A stretch of DNA of 64,000 bases from Aminipila butyrica (GCF_010669305.1 NZ_CP048649.1:2976001-3040000); one strand, 5' to 3'; numbered from the stretch's first letter, positions 50,110-59,458 are shown. Notes: a model not told the origin generated them from the sequence alone. Program-made: numbers and translations.

Positions 50110-51012
50110 CTATATCCATACGACCTGATTTCGTCCGTTCCCCTTCGCCTTGTAAAGCATCTGATCTGCTATCGCGGTGAAAGCCTCTACCGAATCTCTC
50201 GGCGAAGGGACGATGGTGCTGCCGCCGATGCTGATGGTCACCTTAATCTCCTGCTCCTGCCCCGGCTCTTCGCAAGGCTTAACGATATGGTTATTGGCTA
50301 CCGCCAGGCAGGTTCCCTGAATGATATTGGTTACCCGGTCCTTCGGTTCTCCTACTAAAATCAGGTAGAATTCTTCTCCTCCCATGCGAGCCACATAGTT
50401 ATTATCTTCTGGCAAAGCCTTTTTCATAACATTAGCCACACTGTTGAGCACTCGGTCACCTTCCTGGTGTCCATACGTGTCATTGACCCGTTTGAAGAAA
50501 TCAATATCCGCAATGCCCAGAGAAAAGGGCAACTTATTGTCAATGCAATGCTTCCACTGTCTGCTGATGTAATCTAAACAGTGCTTTCTCGTATATAACC
50601 CCGTCAGTACATCAATGTACATCTGAGTCTCCAGCATTTTTCTATACTTAAACATGTTGATGTGGGTGCGCACTCTGGCACAGACCACATTGGCAGAAAA
50701 AGGTTTACGGATATAGTCTACAGCCCCGCAGAAAAAAGCCTTTTCTTCTGTGAGCGTATCGTCCACACCGGTAAGGAATACCACCGGAAGCTGCTGCGTC
50801 TCTTTAGAAGACTGCAATCGCTCCATGACTTCAAACCCGTTCAGTCCCGGCATCTCAATGTCCAGCAGAATGAGGGAAGGCTGCATATCTCTGGCAATTT
50901 CAATGCCCTTTTTCCCCTCACTGGCGTATATGATGTTGTACTCCTTTTGCAATATTCCTTTCAGTAACTGAATATTAAACAAACTATCATCAATGATTAG
51001 TATGGTTTCCAC
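50110..51012 (-). CDS. Response-regulator diguanylate cyclase (REC-GGDEF)
   Basis: This 300-residue protein has a receiver domain with acidic pocket DD8-9, phospho-acceptor D51 in LLDIEMPG and K in IRKPF, then a GGDEF domain with DVLTGLYTRK, ADIDFFKRVNDTYGHQEGD and the active motif MGGEEF. It would make cyclic di-GMP when phosphorylated. The inhibitory RxxD motif is not evident before GGEEF. No cognate kinase is adjacent. The start is GTG behind GCAGGTATAAAG. Confidence 0.93.
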   Translation of the reverse strand: METILIIDDSLFNIQLLKGILQKEYNIIYASEGKKGIEIARDMQPSLILLDIEMPGLNGFEVMERLQSSKETQQLPVVFLTGVDDTLTEEKAFFCGAVDYIRKPFSANVVCARVRTHINMFKYRKMLETQMYIDVLTGLYTRKHCLDYISRQWKHCIDNKLPFSLGIADIDFFKRVNDTYGHQEGDRVLNSVANVMKKALPEDNNYVARMGGEEFYLILVGEPKDRVTNIIQGTCLAVANNHIVKPCEEPGQEQEIKVTISIGGSTIVPSPRDSVEAFTAIADQMLYKAKGNGRNQVVWI

Positions 51013-51329
51013 CTTTATACCTGCCTTTATTTTTTGCTGTTTATCCTTTTAATGTACCACACTCAGGAGGGTATTTCAATAAGATATTGGCAAGTGTCCG
51101 TACACCTGTCGTACATTTGAGAGCTACGCTCTGGAAATTTATCGGTATGAGGTATTTTGTTCGATATAAAAAACTTTTCATATAAAAGTTAATATTTTCT
51201 ACCCTAGCACAAAAAAATGGCCTGTAACCAGACCATCTTTTTATTTGACTATTTTCTTTTCTAAGGTTATTGCAGTTGGACTGCAATACGCCTTCATTTC
51301 CTTTACCTGATGAGTGAAGTCTGCTCGGC
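51013..51329. other. Intergenic region with groEL terminator
   Basis: About 315 bases between the GGDEF gene and groEL. The only structure seen is the hairpin at 51217-51236. The rest is AT-rich and holds no credible reading frame. Confidence 0.6.
51217..51236 (-). terminator. Terminator of groES-groEL
   Basis: ATGGCCTG and CAGACCAT arms with one mismatch around a short loop are followed on the minus strand by TTTTTTT. Confidence 0.8.
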
Positions 51330-52955
51330 TTACATCATGCCTGGCATACCGCCGCCCATTGGAGGCATAGGTGGTTCATCTTTCTTGATGTCCACAATGC
51401 CAGCTTCTGTAGTCAGTAGCATAGCAGATGCGGAGGACGCATTCTGCAATGCAGAACGGGTTACCTTAGCCGGATCTACAATCCCAGCTTCCATCATATC
51501 TACATATTCTTCTGTAGAAGCATTGAAGCCTACACCTGCTTTATTGTTCTTCACTTCTGCCACGATGACAGAACCTTCAAATCCAGCATTCTCAGCGATT
51601 TGACGAACTGGCTCTTCCAAAGCCCGCATGATGATAGCAGCGCCTGTCTTTTCGTCGCCAGACAATGTCTCTACGTACTTCTGAACAGCCGGAATAGCAT
51701 TCACTAGAGCTACACCGCCGCCGGCTACAATACCTTCTTCTACGGCTGCCTTCGTTGCGTTCAACGCATCTTCAATGCGAAGCTTTCTTTCCTTCAGCTC
51801 TGTTTCTGTCGCTGCACCTACCTGAATAACGGCTACGCCGCCTGCCAGCTTGGCCAGTCTTTCCTGGAGCTTTTCTTTATCAAATTCGGAAGTGGATTCT
51901 TCATACTGGTGCTTAATCTGTTTGATGCGGTTCTGAATCTCTGTTGCATCGCCAGCGCCATCCACAATAACCGTATTTTCCTTTGTTACTTTCACGGAAG
52001 CGGCTGTTCCCAGCATATCTAAAGTAGCTTCCTTCAAATCGTAGCCCACTTCTTCAGAAATCACTGTACCACCAGTCAGGGCAGCGATGTCTTCCATCAT
52101 GGCCTTTCTTCTGTCACCGAAGCCCGGAGCCTTTACTGCTACGCAGTCGAAAGTCCCTCTCAGCTTATTCACTACCAAAGTAGCCAGCGCTTCGCCGTCT
52201 ACATCTTCTGCAATGATTAAAAGTCTTCTGCCCTGCTGAACAATCTGCTCTAAGATTGGTAAAATTTCCTGGATATTAGAAATCTTCTTGTCTGTCAGCA
52301 GGATGTACGGGTTCTGCATGTTAGCTTCCATCTTTTCTGTATCGTTTACCATGTAGGCGGAGAGGTATCCTCTGTCAAACTGCATACCTTCTACTACTTC
52401 CAAAGTCGTACCCATGGACTTGGATTCTTCCACGGTGATAACACCGTCCTTGCCAACCTTTTCCATGGCCTCTGCGATCAGTTCACCAATGTTAGCATCT
52501 GCCGCGGAAACAGAAGCTACCTGAGCAATGCTGCCCTTGCTTTCAACAGTCTTGGAGATATTCTTAATTTCATCTACGGCTACATCTACGGCACCCTGAA
52601 TACCCTTCTTGAGGATCATTGGGTTTGCACCGGCTGCCACGTTTTTAAAGCCTTCTTTGATAATAATCTGAGCCAGCAGGGTAGCTGTAGTCGTACCGTC
52701 TCCAGCCACGTCATTGGTCTTGGTAGCAACTTCCTTTACCAGCTGTGCACCCATGTTCTCTACGGCATCTTCCAGTTCGATTTCTCTGGCGATAGTTACA
52801 CCGTCGTTAGTAATCAGCGGGGAGCCAAACTTCTTTTCAATCAGCACATTTCTGCCCTTAGGTCCCAGCGTAATCTTCACTGTATCAGCCAGCTGATCTA
52901 CACCTGACTGCAATTTTCTTCTAGCGTCTTCTCCGTAATGTAATTCCTTAGCCAT
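51330..52955 (-). CDS. groEL: Chaperonin GroEL
   Basis: This 541-residue subunit of the 14-mer folding chamber has NVLIEKKFGSPLITNDGVTIA, GDGTTTATLLA with the ATP-site Asp, the signature AALTGGTVISEE and the C-terminal GGM tail PPMGGGMPGMM. Length and order are standard. The ATG follows AAGAAAGGGGTAATAAAG, 16 nt after groES. Controlled by the shared CIRCE. Confidence 0.99.
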   Translation of the reverse strand: MAKELHYGEDARRKLQSGVDQLADTVKITLGPKGRNVLIEKKFGSPLITNDGVTIAREIELEDAVENMGAQLVKEVATKTNDVAGDGTTTATLLAQIIIKEGFKNVAAGANPMILKKGIQGAVDVAVDEIKNISKTVESKGSIAQVASVSAADANIGELIAEAMEKVGKDGVITVEESKSMGTTLEVVEGMQFDRGYLSAYMVNDTEKMEANMQNPYILLTDKKISNIQEILPILEQIVQQGRRLLIIAEDVDGEALATLVVNKLRGTFDCVAVKAPGFGDRRKAMMEDIAALTGGTVISEEVGYDLKEATLDMLGTAASVKVTKENTVIVDGAGDATEIQNRIKQIKHQYEESTSEFDKEKLQERLAKLAGGVAVIQVGAATETELKERKLRIEDALNATKAAVEEGIVAGGGVALVNAIPAVQKYVETLSGDEKTGAAIIMRALEEPVRQIAENAGFEGSVIVAEVKNNKAGVGFNASTEEYVDMMEAGIVDPAKVTRSALQNASSASAMLLTTEAGIVDIKKDEPPMPPMGGGMPGMM

Positions 52956-52971
52956 CTTTATTACCCCTTTC

Positions 52972-53250
52972 TTATTTTACAACTGCCAAAATGTCTTTCT
53001 GACCCATGATGATGTATTCTTCACCTTCATACTTAATCTCTGTACCTGCGTACTTAGCGAATACCACCTTATCGCCGGCCTTCACTTCCATCTTTTCTTC
53101 TTCTGTTCCAGGGCCTACAGCGATTACCTCAGCAATCTGAGGCTGTTCCTTAGCCTGACCGGCCAGCACGATGCCGCTTTTTGTCTTCTCTTCGGCTTCA
53201 ACCATCTTAATCACTACTCTAGCGCCCAGCGGCTTGATTCCAAAACTCAT
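52972..53250 (-). CDS. groES: Co-chaperonin GroES
   Basis: This 92-residue lid protein has KPLGARVVIKMVEAEEKTKSGIVLAGQAKE, with the mobile loop that binds GroEL, and VVFAKYAGTEIKYEGEEY. The ATG follows CGGGAGGTATAGAAA. First gene of groES-groEL, 50 nt downstream of a perfect CIRCE. Confidence 0.99.
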   Translation of the reverse strand: MSFGIKPLGARVVIKMVEAEEKTKSGIVLAGQAKEQPQIAEVIAVGPGTEEEKMEVKAGDKVVFAKYAGTEIKYEGEEYIIMGQKDILAVVK

Positions 53251-53299
53251 TTTCTATACCTCCCGTTTGATATCTATAAAATTTATGTTTTACAATTTG

Positions 53300-53326
53300 T
53301 TAGCACTCATCATTCCTGAGTGCTAA
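53300..53326 (-). promoter_or_regulatory. CIRCE operator (HrcA site) of groES-groEL
   Basis: TTAGCACTC, nine spacer bases, GAGTGCTAA: a perfect consensus match, directly downstream of the promoter -10. Confidence 0.98.
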
Positions 53327-53330
53327 TTAT

Positions 53331-53358
53331 ATTTTAAACGAATCTTTTGCAAAGTCAA
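53331..53358 (-). promoter_or_regulatory. Sigma-A promoter of groES-groEL
   Basis: TTGACT (53353-53358 on the minus strand), 16-bp spacer and TAAAAT (53331-53336), four bases before CIRCE. Confidence 0.8.
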
Positions 53359-53409
53359 TAGTTTTTTTGATTTTATAGGCAAAAAGTGTAAATAGCAGAG
53401 CAGAAAAAA

Positions 53410-53435
53410 GCACAACGAGTCTATTCACGTTGTGC
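53410..53435 (-). terminator. Terminator of the DUF554 gene
   Basis: GCACAACG and CGTTGTGC arms, 10-nt loop, followed by TTTTTT on the minus strand. Confidence 0.88.
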
Positions 53436-53460
53436 ACATAATAATATTTATGTAATCTTA

Positions 53461-54144
53461 TCAAAATAAGCTCTCTAGTCCTATGAAGAGCCACGGCAGA
53501 AAGATAGCAGGAATTAAATTGGCGACCTTAATTTCTTTGACCTCCATGAAGTTAAACCCGATTGCGGCAATGAGCAGACTGCCCACTGCTGACATCTCTG
53601 TGATAATCTCCTCGGTCAGCCAATCCCTCATATAGGTGGCACCCAAAGTAATAGCGCCCTCGTAGAGCAGTACCGGCAGGGCAGAAAAGGCCACCCCTGC
53701 CCCCATCTGAGAAGCAAAGACGATAGCAATAATCCCGTCCAAGATTGCTTTGGCGAAAAGCATTTCGTGATCTCCTTGCAACCCACTTTCCAGGGCGCCA
53801 ACGATAGCCATAGAACCGGTGCAAAAGAGAATGGAGGCTGATACAAAGCCTTTGGCAAAGCCTCCTTCAGAAAACCCTAACCGCTTTTCCACCCATAGAC
53901 CAAACCGATTCATCTGCCGATCGATATTCATCGCTTCCCCAAGGACAGCACCCAGGACCAAACTGAGAATGAGAACCATCACTCGCTGATTTTCTAAAGC
54001 TCCAGAAATACCAATGTAAATCAAGGCTAGTGCCACAGCTTTCATCACTAGGTTTTCAAACCGTTCCGGCACGCCCTTTATGACGTAAGTTCCCCCCAGC
54101 CCGCATAAAATGATGGCAGCGGCGTTCACAATGGGTCCAAGCAT
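53461..54144 (-). CDS. DUF554 membrane protein
   Basis: This 227-residue protein has six or seven predicted helices and the DUF554 landmarks GPIVNAAAIILCGLGG, GFVSASILFCTGSMAIVGALESG, and ILDGIIAIVFAS. Function unknown; proposed to be a transport-like protein. The frame extends to 54216, but the family N-terminus starts at the ATG 54142-54144, with AAGGAG ten bases away. It lies 19 nt past the Ogg-type gene, in one transcript. Confidence 0.9.
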   Translation of the reverse strand: MLGPIVNAAAIILCGLGGTYVIKGVPERFENLVMKAVALALIYIGISGALENQRVMVLILSLVLGAVLGEAMNIDRQMNRFGLWVEKRLGFSEGGFAKGFVSASILFCTGSMAIVGALESGLQGDHEMLFAKAILDGIIAIVFASQMGAGVAFSALPVLLYEGAITLGATYMRDWLTEEIITEMSAVGSLLIAAIGFNFMEVKEIKVANLIPAIFLPWLFIGLESLF

Positions 54145-54163
54145 ATGTATATCAACTCCTTGT

Positions 54164-55060
54164 CTATTTGTTCTCTTCCTGCCTAATATGATAGAAGAGA
54201 TATTGCTGCGCCACACCGCCGTGGCTGCCGAAGTGACTGGCCGCGTAGGCGTTCATAGCTTTTAAATCCTTTTCCTCCATCCCGTACAGCCGACTCATGA
54301 CCCGGCGAACCCACACGTCGATAGGGAAACTCTCGTGTTTGCCTAATCCGAATAGAAGGATACAGTTGGCCACCTTAGGACCCACCCCGCATAAGTTGGT
54401 CAGGTATTGATATGCCTGTTCCAGCTCTGCTTCGGCCAGCCTGTCCAAGGTAAGGATTTCGGTTTTTCCCACAGCTATAGCCCGGTCCGCCGCTACCTGA
54501 CGAGCTGTTTCAATAATGTATTTTGCCCGGTACCCCAATTTAATAGAGGCCAAGTCCGTTTCTGTGAGCCGCGCCAGCGTTTGCGCCGTGGGGAAAGAAA
54601 AATAGTCTTTGCCCCGAAAGCTGCCGGCTGGCTGCCCAAACTGACTACACAAGCCTTGGATACACTTTTTTATTCGTGGAATATTGTTATTCTGTGAGAT
54701 AATAAAGGAGACTACAGTTTCCCACGGCTCCTGCCGCAGGATTCGGATGCCCGGTCCAGATTGGATGGCTCGGCCCATGATTTCGTCCTGATCCGCCAAA
54801 GCCTCTTTAATCCGCCCATAATCCCGGTTTAAATCCAAATAGTCCTGCCAATAGGAAGTAAATTCGCTTTCCTCGACGTTTTCCACGGTCAACCGTCCGG
54901 CCGCGCCCCCTTCTTCGTAGGGCTCAAAACAAATATTGACCGGCCGCCCGAAGGCGATTCCGGTATAGCTGCCGTCTGCCTCCCGTTCCCAGCGGAAGCA
55001 CTGACCGCAGTCAAATATATGATCGGTATTAAAATCTCTAATGTTTTCTCGAACTACCAT
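54164..55060 (-). CDS. 8-oxoguanine DNA glycosylase, Ogg1-type
   Basis: About 298 residues. An N-terminal OGG_N-like domain (FDCGQCFRWEREADGSYTGIAFGRPV) is followed by the HhH-GPD core with LCGVGPKVANCILLFGLG, containing the catalytic Lys, and FPIDVWVRRVM with the catalytic Asp. It excises oxidised guanine and can nick the strand through its lyase activity. The frame extends to 55111; the ATG at 55058-55060 follows GGGAGGAGAGAAAAGCG. It is 58 nt after the P-loop/Asp23 gene. Confidence 0.92.
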   Translation of the reverse strand: MVVRENIRDFNTDHIFDCGQCFRWEREADGSYTGIAFGRPVNICFEPYEEGGAAGRLTVENVEESEFTSYWQDYLDLNRDYGRIKEALADQDEIMGRAIQSGPGIRILRQEPWETVVSFIISQNNNIPRIKKCIQGLCSQFGQPAGSFRGKDYFSFPTAQTLARLTETDLASIKLGYRAKYIIETARQVAADRAIAVGKTEILTLDRLAEAELEQAYQYLTNLCGVGPKVANCILLFGLGKHESFPIDVWVRRVMSRLYGMEEKDLKAMNAYAASHFGSHGGVAQQYLFYHIRQEENK

Positions 55061-55118
55061 TCGCTTTTCTCTCCTCCCCTCTCCAACTGGCCACAGGAAA
55101 TTTGCTTGCATTTCGACT

Positions 55119-55928
55119 CTACACCAGCCCCCTCACCTCTACATCCACCGAGTGGATGTGAAAGGCCGTCATGGCGGCTACGTGCTCCGCAATTTCCCGC
55201 TGAAGTTCTCTGGCACATTCCATGACCTGATTGCCATACTTCATGTTGACCAGTACAGTCAAGCTTACCCCTGTTTTTGTGTTCTGCGTCAGCACACGCA
55301 GGACAGAATGTACCCCCTTGTTTTTTCGTCCCAGATAGTAGACAATATCGTTGACCACCTTGTCAGAAATAAAAAATTCTCCCAGATAGCTGTACGTCGG
55401 CCGCACCACAGACCGTTCCTGAAAATTATCTTTGCTGCCGAAGCCAAAGCCTCTTATCATACGGATGGGATGAAGGAAGTACCCGGAAAAGTCCATCTTC
55501 AGCTGCCCTGCGGGTGCCGGAATTACGTGCTTACCCAACTCCACCCGCTGTTTTCGAGCTGCCTTTCTCTGCGCCTCTGTGGTGATGTCCTCAATGAAAA
55601 TCCATTCCTCAATCTCCGGCAATTCCAGTCGCTCCGCAATCTTCTTCACCATTCCCGTGGAAGTACCTAAGATTAACAGCTTCTCTGGGTTTACCTCACG
55701 GATTTTCTCCGCTACGGAAGCCCGGTGCTCTTCATCTGTGAAAAGAGCCGTCTTGATGGCTCCAATCTTCGTAGACTGTCTTTTAGCTGATTGGCCTTGC
55801 AAAATCCGGCTTTCATATATGAAAAGGCCATCGTCGATGATGGCAGAAATGTCTTTTTTCCCGCAGAGGGACATGGCTTGATAGCTCTTTCCCGTTCCGC
55901 TTTTTCCTACAAGAGAATAAACTTTCAT
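55119..55928 (-). CDS. P-loop NTPase fused to an Asp23/Gls24-like domain
   Basis: Residues 1-140 form a small nucleotide-binding domain with the P-loop GKSGTGKS at 8-15 and LLILGTSTGMVKKIAE. Residues about 180-269 look like an Asp23/Gls24 envelope stress domain (VVNDIVYYLGRKNKGVHSV, TVLVNMKYGNQVME, SVDVEVRGLV). The two joined in one chain form a known but uncharacterised clostridial architecture. The ATG follows AAGGAGAAGTAAAG. It starts two bases from the divergent ferredoxin promoter, so the two promoters must interact. Confidence 0.78.
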   Translation of the reverse strand: MKVYSLVGKSGTGKSYQAMSLCGKKDISAIIDDGLFIYESRILQGQSAKRQSTKIGAIKTALFTDEEHRASVAEKIREVNPEKLLILGTSTGMVKKIAERLELPEIEEWIFIEDITTEAQRKAARKQRVELGKHVIPAPAGQLKMDFSGYFLHPIRMIRGFGFGSKDNFQERSVVRPTYSYLGEFFISDKVVNDIVYYLGRKNKGVHSVLRVLTQNTKTGVSLTVLVNMKYGNQVMECARELQREIAEHVAAMTAFHIHSVDVEVRGLV

Positions 55929-55929
55929 C

Positions 55930-55958
55930 TTTACTTCTCCTTTTCCTTTTGCTATAAT
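55930..55958 (+). promoter_or_regulatory. Sigma-A promoter of the ferredoxin gene
   Basis: TTTACT (55930-55935), 17-bp spacer and TATAAT (55953-55958), 43 nt before the ferredoxin start. Confidence 0.75.
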
Positions 55959-56000
55959 CTATATAGCTTTTAAGCACTAAAAAATAAGGAGGATCATACC

Positions 56001-56171
56001 ATGGCTTACAAAATTACAGATGCTTGCATCAACTGCGGAGCTTGCGAACCAGAATGTCCAGTAGAAGCTATTTCTGAAGAGAGCAACGCTAGAGTTATCA
56101 ATGCAGATACTTGTATTGACTGTGGCGCATGTGCCAATGTGTGCCCTGTTGATTGCATTTTAGAAGGTTAA
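56001..56171 (+). CDS. Clostridial-type 2[4Fe-4S] ferredoxin
   Basis: An ATG at 56001 behind AAGGAGGATCATACC opens a 56-residue protein with two CxxCxxCxxxC clusters, CINCGACEPECP and CIDCGACANVCP. These are the ligands of two [4Fe-4S] centres. It is the low-potential electron carrier of clostridial fermentation (pyruvate oxidation, hydrogenase, Rnf). The codons are biased toward a few favoured ones, as in highly expressed genes. Monocistronic, with a strong promoter and terminator. Confidence 0.97.
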   Translation: MAYKITDACINCGACEPECPVEAISEESNARVINADTCIDCGACANVCPVDCILEG

Positions 56172-56195
56172 TTTAGTACAAGTTCTACTATAACC

Positions 56196-56223
56196 AATAA
56201 CCGTTTCCAAGGAAACGGTTATT
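56196..56223 (+). terminator. Terminator of the ferredoxin gene
   Basis: AATAACCGTTTCC and GGAAACGGTTATT arms (13 bp) followed by TTCTTTTTT; on the other strand it could end rex. Confidence 0.9.
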
Positions 56224-56251
56224 TTCTTTTTTCTATGATATTTTAATGGGT

Positions 56252-56902
56252 TTAGGATTCAACCCGTTCATGGTGATTCCGATTAATGTGGTAAGCCAGA
56301 GAATGCAGACCGTCACTTAGGTGAACATTTTCTACCGCTACCGATTCCGGCATCTCCAAATCTACTGCCGCAAAATTCCAGATACCCTTCACACCAGCAA
56401 AGGCCATCTTGTCTGCCACCTCTTGGGCGGCATCCTTCGTCGTGCAGATGATACCGATATCCACTTTATTTTCTTCGATATAAGCCACCAGTTCTTCACA
56501 GTCCCGTACGTCGATGTCATTAATCTTGATACCGATTAGCTTTGGATTGACTTCAAACAGGGAATAAACCACGAAACCGGCCTTGTAATAAGACGTGTGA
56601 TTAGCGATGGCCTGGCCCAGATTGCCTGCTCCTACGATGACCATCTTATATTCCTTGTCCAGCCCCAAGATGCTGCTGATCTCGTTGTACAGGGCCTCTA
56701 CATTGTAACCGTAGCCCTGCTGGCCGAAGCCGCCAAAATTGTTCAAGTCCTGCCTGATTTGAGAAGCGGTATAGCCAATCAAATCACTTAATTCTCGGGA
56801 AGAGATCTTGTCCACACCCTTTTTGTGAAGCTCATTGAGGTATCTTCTGTATCGGGGCAAACGCTTGATGACTGCATTTGATATTTTTGAACCTTTTTTC
56901 AT
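56252..56902 (-). CDS. rex: Redox-sensing transcriptional repressor Rex
   Basis: This 216-residue regulator has an N-terminal winged helix (RLPRYRRYLNELHKKGVDKISSRELSDLIGYTASQIRQDLNNFGGFGQQGYGY) and a Rossmann domain with VGAGNLGQAI near residue 90. NADH binding releases it from fermentation and electron-transfer genes. I saw no clear Rex site in this window. The ATG follows GAAGGAAATCGTGCGTAT, a long spacing. Closely linked to acpP and ferredoxin but not in an obvious operon with them. Confidence 0.96.
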   Translation of the reverse strand: MKKGSKISNAVIKRLPRYRRYLNELHKKGVDKISSRELSDLIGYTASQIRQDLNNFGGFGQQGYGYNVEALYNEISSILGLDKEYKMVIVGAGNLGQAIANHTSYYKAGFVVYSLFEVNPKLIGIKINDIDVRDCEELVAYIEENKVDIGIICTTKDAAQEVADKMAFAGVKGIWNFAAVDLEMPESVAVENVHLSDGLHSLAYHINRNHHERVES

Positions 56903-57018
56903 ATACGCACGATTTCCTTCTCACTCGACTTCCAGCCATTTGGCGCAACTAAAAGACTTCCTTATACTCCAACCCGCCCTTTATCTTTTAAGTACGGATA
57001 AGTGCTGAATAACGAAAA

Positions 57019-57033
57019 CCCGCATCTTGCGGG
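57019..57033 (-). terminator. Terminator of acpP
   Basis: CCCGC and GCGGG arms with a 5-nt loop, then TTTTCGTT on the minus strand, 15 nt past the stop. Confidence 0.82.
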
Positions 57034-57047
57034 CTTTCATCTGACAA

Positions 57048-57278
57048 CTAGTTCAGTTTTTCTTCAACATACTTTACGATGTCGCCCACAGACTGGAACT
57101 TTTCTGCGTCTTCGTCGGGAACTTCGATATCGAATTCATCTTCGATAGCCATGATGATTTCCACAGCATCCAGTGAATCTGCTTCCAAATCCTTCATCAG
57201 ATGAGTTTCCAGAGAAACCTGTGCTTCATCTACGCTCAGCTGTTCCATGATAATTTCCTTTATCTTGTCAAATGTCAT
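57048..57278 (-). CDS. acpP: Acyl carrier protein
   Basis: This 76-residue acidic helical protein has the phosphopantetheine site S35 in LEADSLDAVEI. It carries acyl chains in fatty-acid synthesis. The ATG follows GGAGGTTAATTAA. It stands apart from other fat genes, transcribed alone, with a compact terminator. Confidence 0.98.
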   Translation of the reverse strand: MTFDKIKEIIMEQLSVDEAQVSLETHLMKDLEADSLDAVEIIMAIEDEFDIEVPDEDAEKFQSVGDIVKYVEEKLN

Positions 57279-57463
57279 TTAATTAACCTCCACACTTTAG
57301 AAACTATATATCTCTATAGATTTCATTTCGTTTTTTTTATGTCCTATTGACTAAAATTCATTATAATTTACTGTTATAGGATATGCAAGTGCATTTTAAA
57401 AAAATTTGTATAAAATTTAACATAATCCGGCGCAATTTTCAAACAACTTGGCCGTTTTCGCTG

Positions 57464-59458
57464 CTATTCTTCCTGTAATTCCAACCAACTATCGTAGGTC
57501 TCTGTCAGCTTGTTCTTGCAGTTTTCGCTCTTGTCGTGGTATTCCGCCAGCAACAGGTGATCGCTGAATATTTCTTCTTTGCACATTTCTGCCTCTAAGT
57601 CAGCAATTTCCTTTTCCAGGGCCGCAATTTCGTCTTCCAGCCGCTTCTGCTCCCGCTCTCGCCTTCTAGCCTTGGCCTCCAGTTCTTTGTTGATTCTCCG
57701 CTGTTCGCTGGCGCTCAAATTAGCTCCTGCATCCAGGTTCTCTTCCCCACTTCCTGCATTCTCCATGTTTTGAGCTCCAGCACTTCCCTGGGTTGTGCTC
57801 AACTGGTTCAGATACTTTTTGCCCGATTCAATTTCCTGCTTTTTTTCCATGTAATAGTCGTAGGATCCCAAGTAATCCATGGCTCCTTCTGTCTCCAGTT
57901 CCAGAATCCTAGTGGGAATCTTGTTTAGGAAGTACCGGTCATGGGATACAACGATAACGGTGCCGGGAAAATCAAGCAGGGCATCTTCAAAGACTTCTTT
58001 GGAATTGATGTCTAAGTGGTTGGTGGGTTCATCCAATACCAGCACGTTGGACCCTGACAGCATGAGTTTCAGCAGGGACAGCCGGGCTTTCTCCCCGCCG
58101 CTGAGAGTGCCTACGTTGAGAAAGACACTTTCGTTGCGGAAAAGAAATCGACCCAAAAGGCTGCGCATTTCCGTATCCGTATACAGTCGGTAGGAATCTT
58201 TCATTTCGTCGAAGACGGTGTTGGCGGGATTTAGGTTCTGCTGCTCCTGATCGTAGTACCCGAAGATTACGTTGTGACCGATTTTTAGTCGTCCGCCATC
58301 GGCATCCTGCTCCCCCATAAGGATTTTCAGCAGTGTGGTCTTGCCCACGCCGTTAGCACCAACAATACAAATGCGCTCTCCCCGCTTAATATCCAGGTCT
58401 ACTCCTCGAAAAAGTTCTTTCCGCCGCTGGCCGTAGCCAAACCCCTTTTCCAGTCCCTCAGCAAAGAGCACGTCGTTGCCGCTTTTAAACTCCTGCTTAA
58501 AGTGAATTTTCATCTTGCCGGCCAAGGCTTCTGGCTTTTCTACCAGTTCCAGCCTCTCCAGCCGCTTTTCCCTAGACTGCGCCCGCTTTGCCAGCTTTTC
58601 TGTGCCATGCTGCTTAAATCGGCGGATAATTTCCTCCTGACGGGCAATTTCTTTCTGCTGCCCGTCATACTTCCGCAGTTCTTCTTCTCGCCGCTGGCGC
58701 TTTTTCTCTGCGTAGGTGGAATATCCTCCCTGGTATGTATACAGCTTGTGGTTTTCTACCTCAAAGATGCGGTTTACCGTCTGATCTAAGAAGTACCGGT
58801 CATGAGAAATCAGCACAATGGTGCCGCTGTACGATTTTAGATACTGCTCCAGCCATTTCAAGGTTCCAATATCCAAGTGGTTGGTCGGTTCGTCTAGGAA
58901 TAGCAAATCCGGCTTTTTCAGCAACAGGCAGGCCAAAGCCAGTCGCGTCTTCTCGCCGCCGCTGAGCATGGAAATCTTTTTGTCGTAGAAGTTTTCCGTA
59001 AATGCCATGCTATTTAATATGCCTGTTATTTCGCTTTTATAACTATATCCGTTGCTTCGGTTATAAGCTTCCATCAGCTCGTCGTACCGATGCAGCAATT
59101 TTTCTACATTTTCACCTTTAGAAGACTTTTCCGATATCTCATGAGATAAAGCCGCCATTTCCGCTTCCATGTCCGCCACATGGCTGAAAATAGCGGTGAC
59201 CTCTTCCATAAGGGTATTGTCTGTGTTAAAATTGGCACTCTGCTTTAAGTAGCCTACCGTGGTATTGGCAGAAATAAAGATATTTCCGCTATCGTAAGGC
59301 ATCTCTCCGCAGAGAATATTCAGCAGCGTGGTCTTTCCCGCACCATTATTGCCTACGATACCTATTCGATCTCCCTGATTCACATGGAAGGAGACGTCTT
59401 TCAGTATTATGTCAACTCCGTAGGACTTTGCAATATTCGTTGCCGAAAGTATAATCAT
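57464..59458 (-). CDS. ABC-F family ATPase (YdiF/Uup-like)
   Basis: This 664-residue soluble protein has two ABC domains: GNNGAGKTTLLNIL with LSGGEKTRLALA and LLFLDEPTNHLD, then GANGVGKTTLLKIL with LSGGEKARLSLL and VLVLDEPTNHLD, joined by a long charged linker and ending in a coiled-coil (EQKRLEDEIAALEKEIADLEAE). ABC-F proteins act on ribosomes in translation or antibiotic protection. Nothing here marks it as a resistance factor. The ATG follows GGAGATATAAG. It follows tsaD by 31 nt. Confidence 0.93.
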   Translation of the reverse strand: MIILSATNIAKSYGVDIILKDVSFHVNQGDRIGIVGNNGAGKTTLLNILCGEMPYDSGNIFISANTTVGYLKQSANFNTDNTLMEEVTAIFSHVADMEAEMAALSHEISEKSSKGENVEKLLHRYDELMEAYNRSNGYSYKSEITGILNSMAFTENFYDKKISMLSGGEKTRLALACLLLKKPDLLFLDEPTNHLDIGTLKWLEQYLKSYSGTIVLISHDRYFLDQTVNRIFEVENHKLYTYQGGYSTYAEKKRQRREEELRKYDGQQKEIARQEEIIRRFKQHGTEKLAKRAQSREKRLERLELVEKPEALAGKMKIHFKQEFKSGNDVLFAEGLEKGFGYGQRRKELFRGVDLDIKRGERICIVGANGVGKTTLLKILMGEQDADGGRLKIGHNVIFGYYDQEQQNLNPANTVFDEMKDSYRLYTDTEMRSLLGRFLFRNESVFLNVGTLSGGEKARLSLLKLMLSGSNVLVLDEPTNHLDINSKEVFEDALLDFPGTVIVVSHDRYFLNKIPTRILELETEGAMDYLGSYDYYMEKKQEIESGKKYLNQLSTTQGSAGAQNMENAGSGEENLDAGANLSASEQRRINKELEAKARRREREQKRLEDEIAALEKEIADLEAEMCKEEIFSDHLLLAEYHDKSENCKNKLTETYDSWLELQEE

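Noticed and set aside
57464..59458. ABC-F protein as antibiotic resistance factor
   Set aside because: Linker and gene context are those of housekeeping YdiF/Uup-type proteins; no resistance-linked features.
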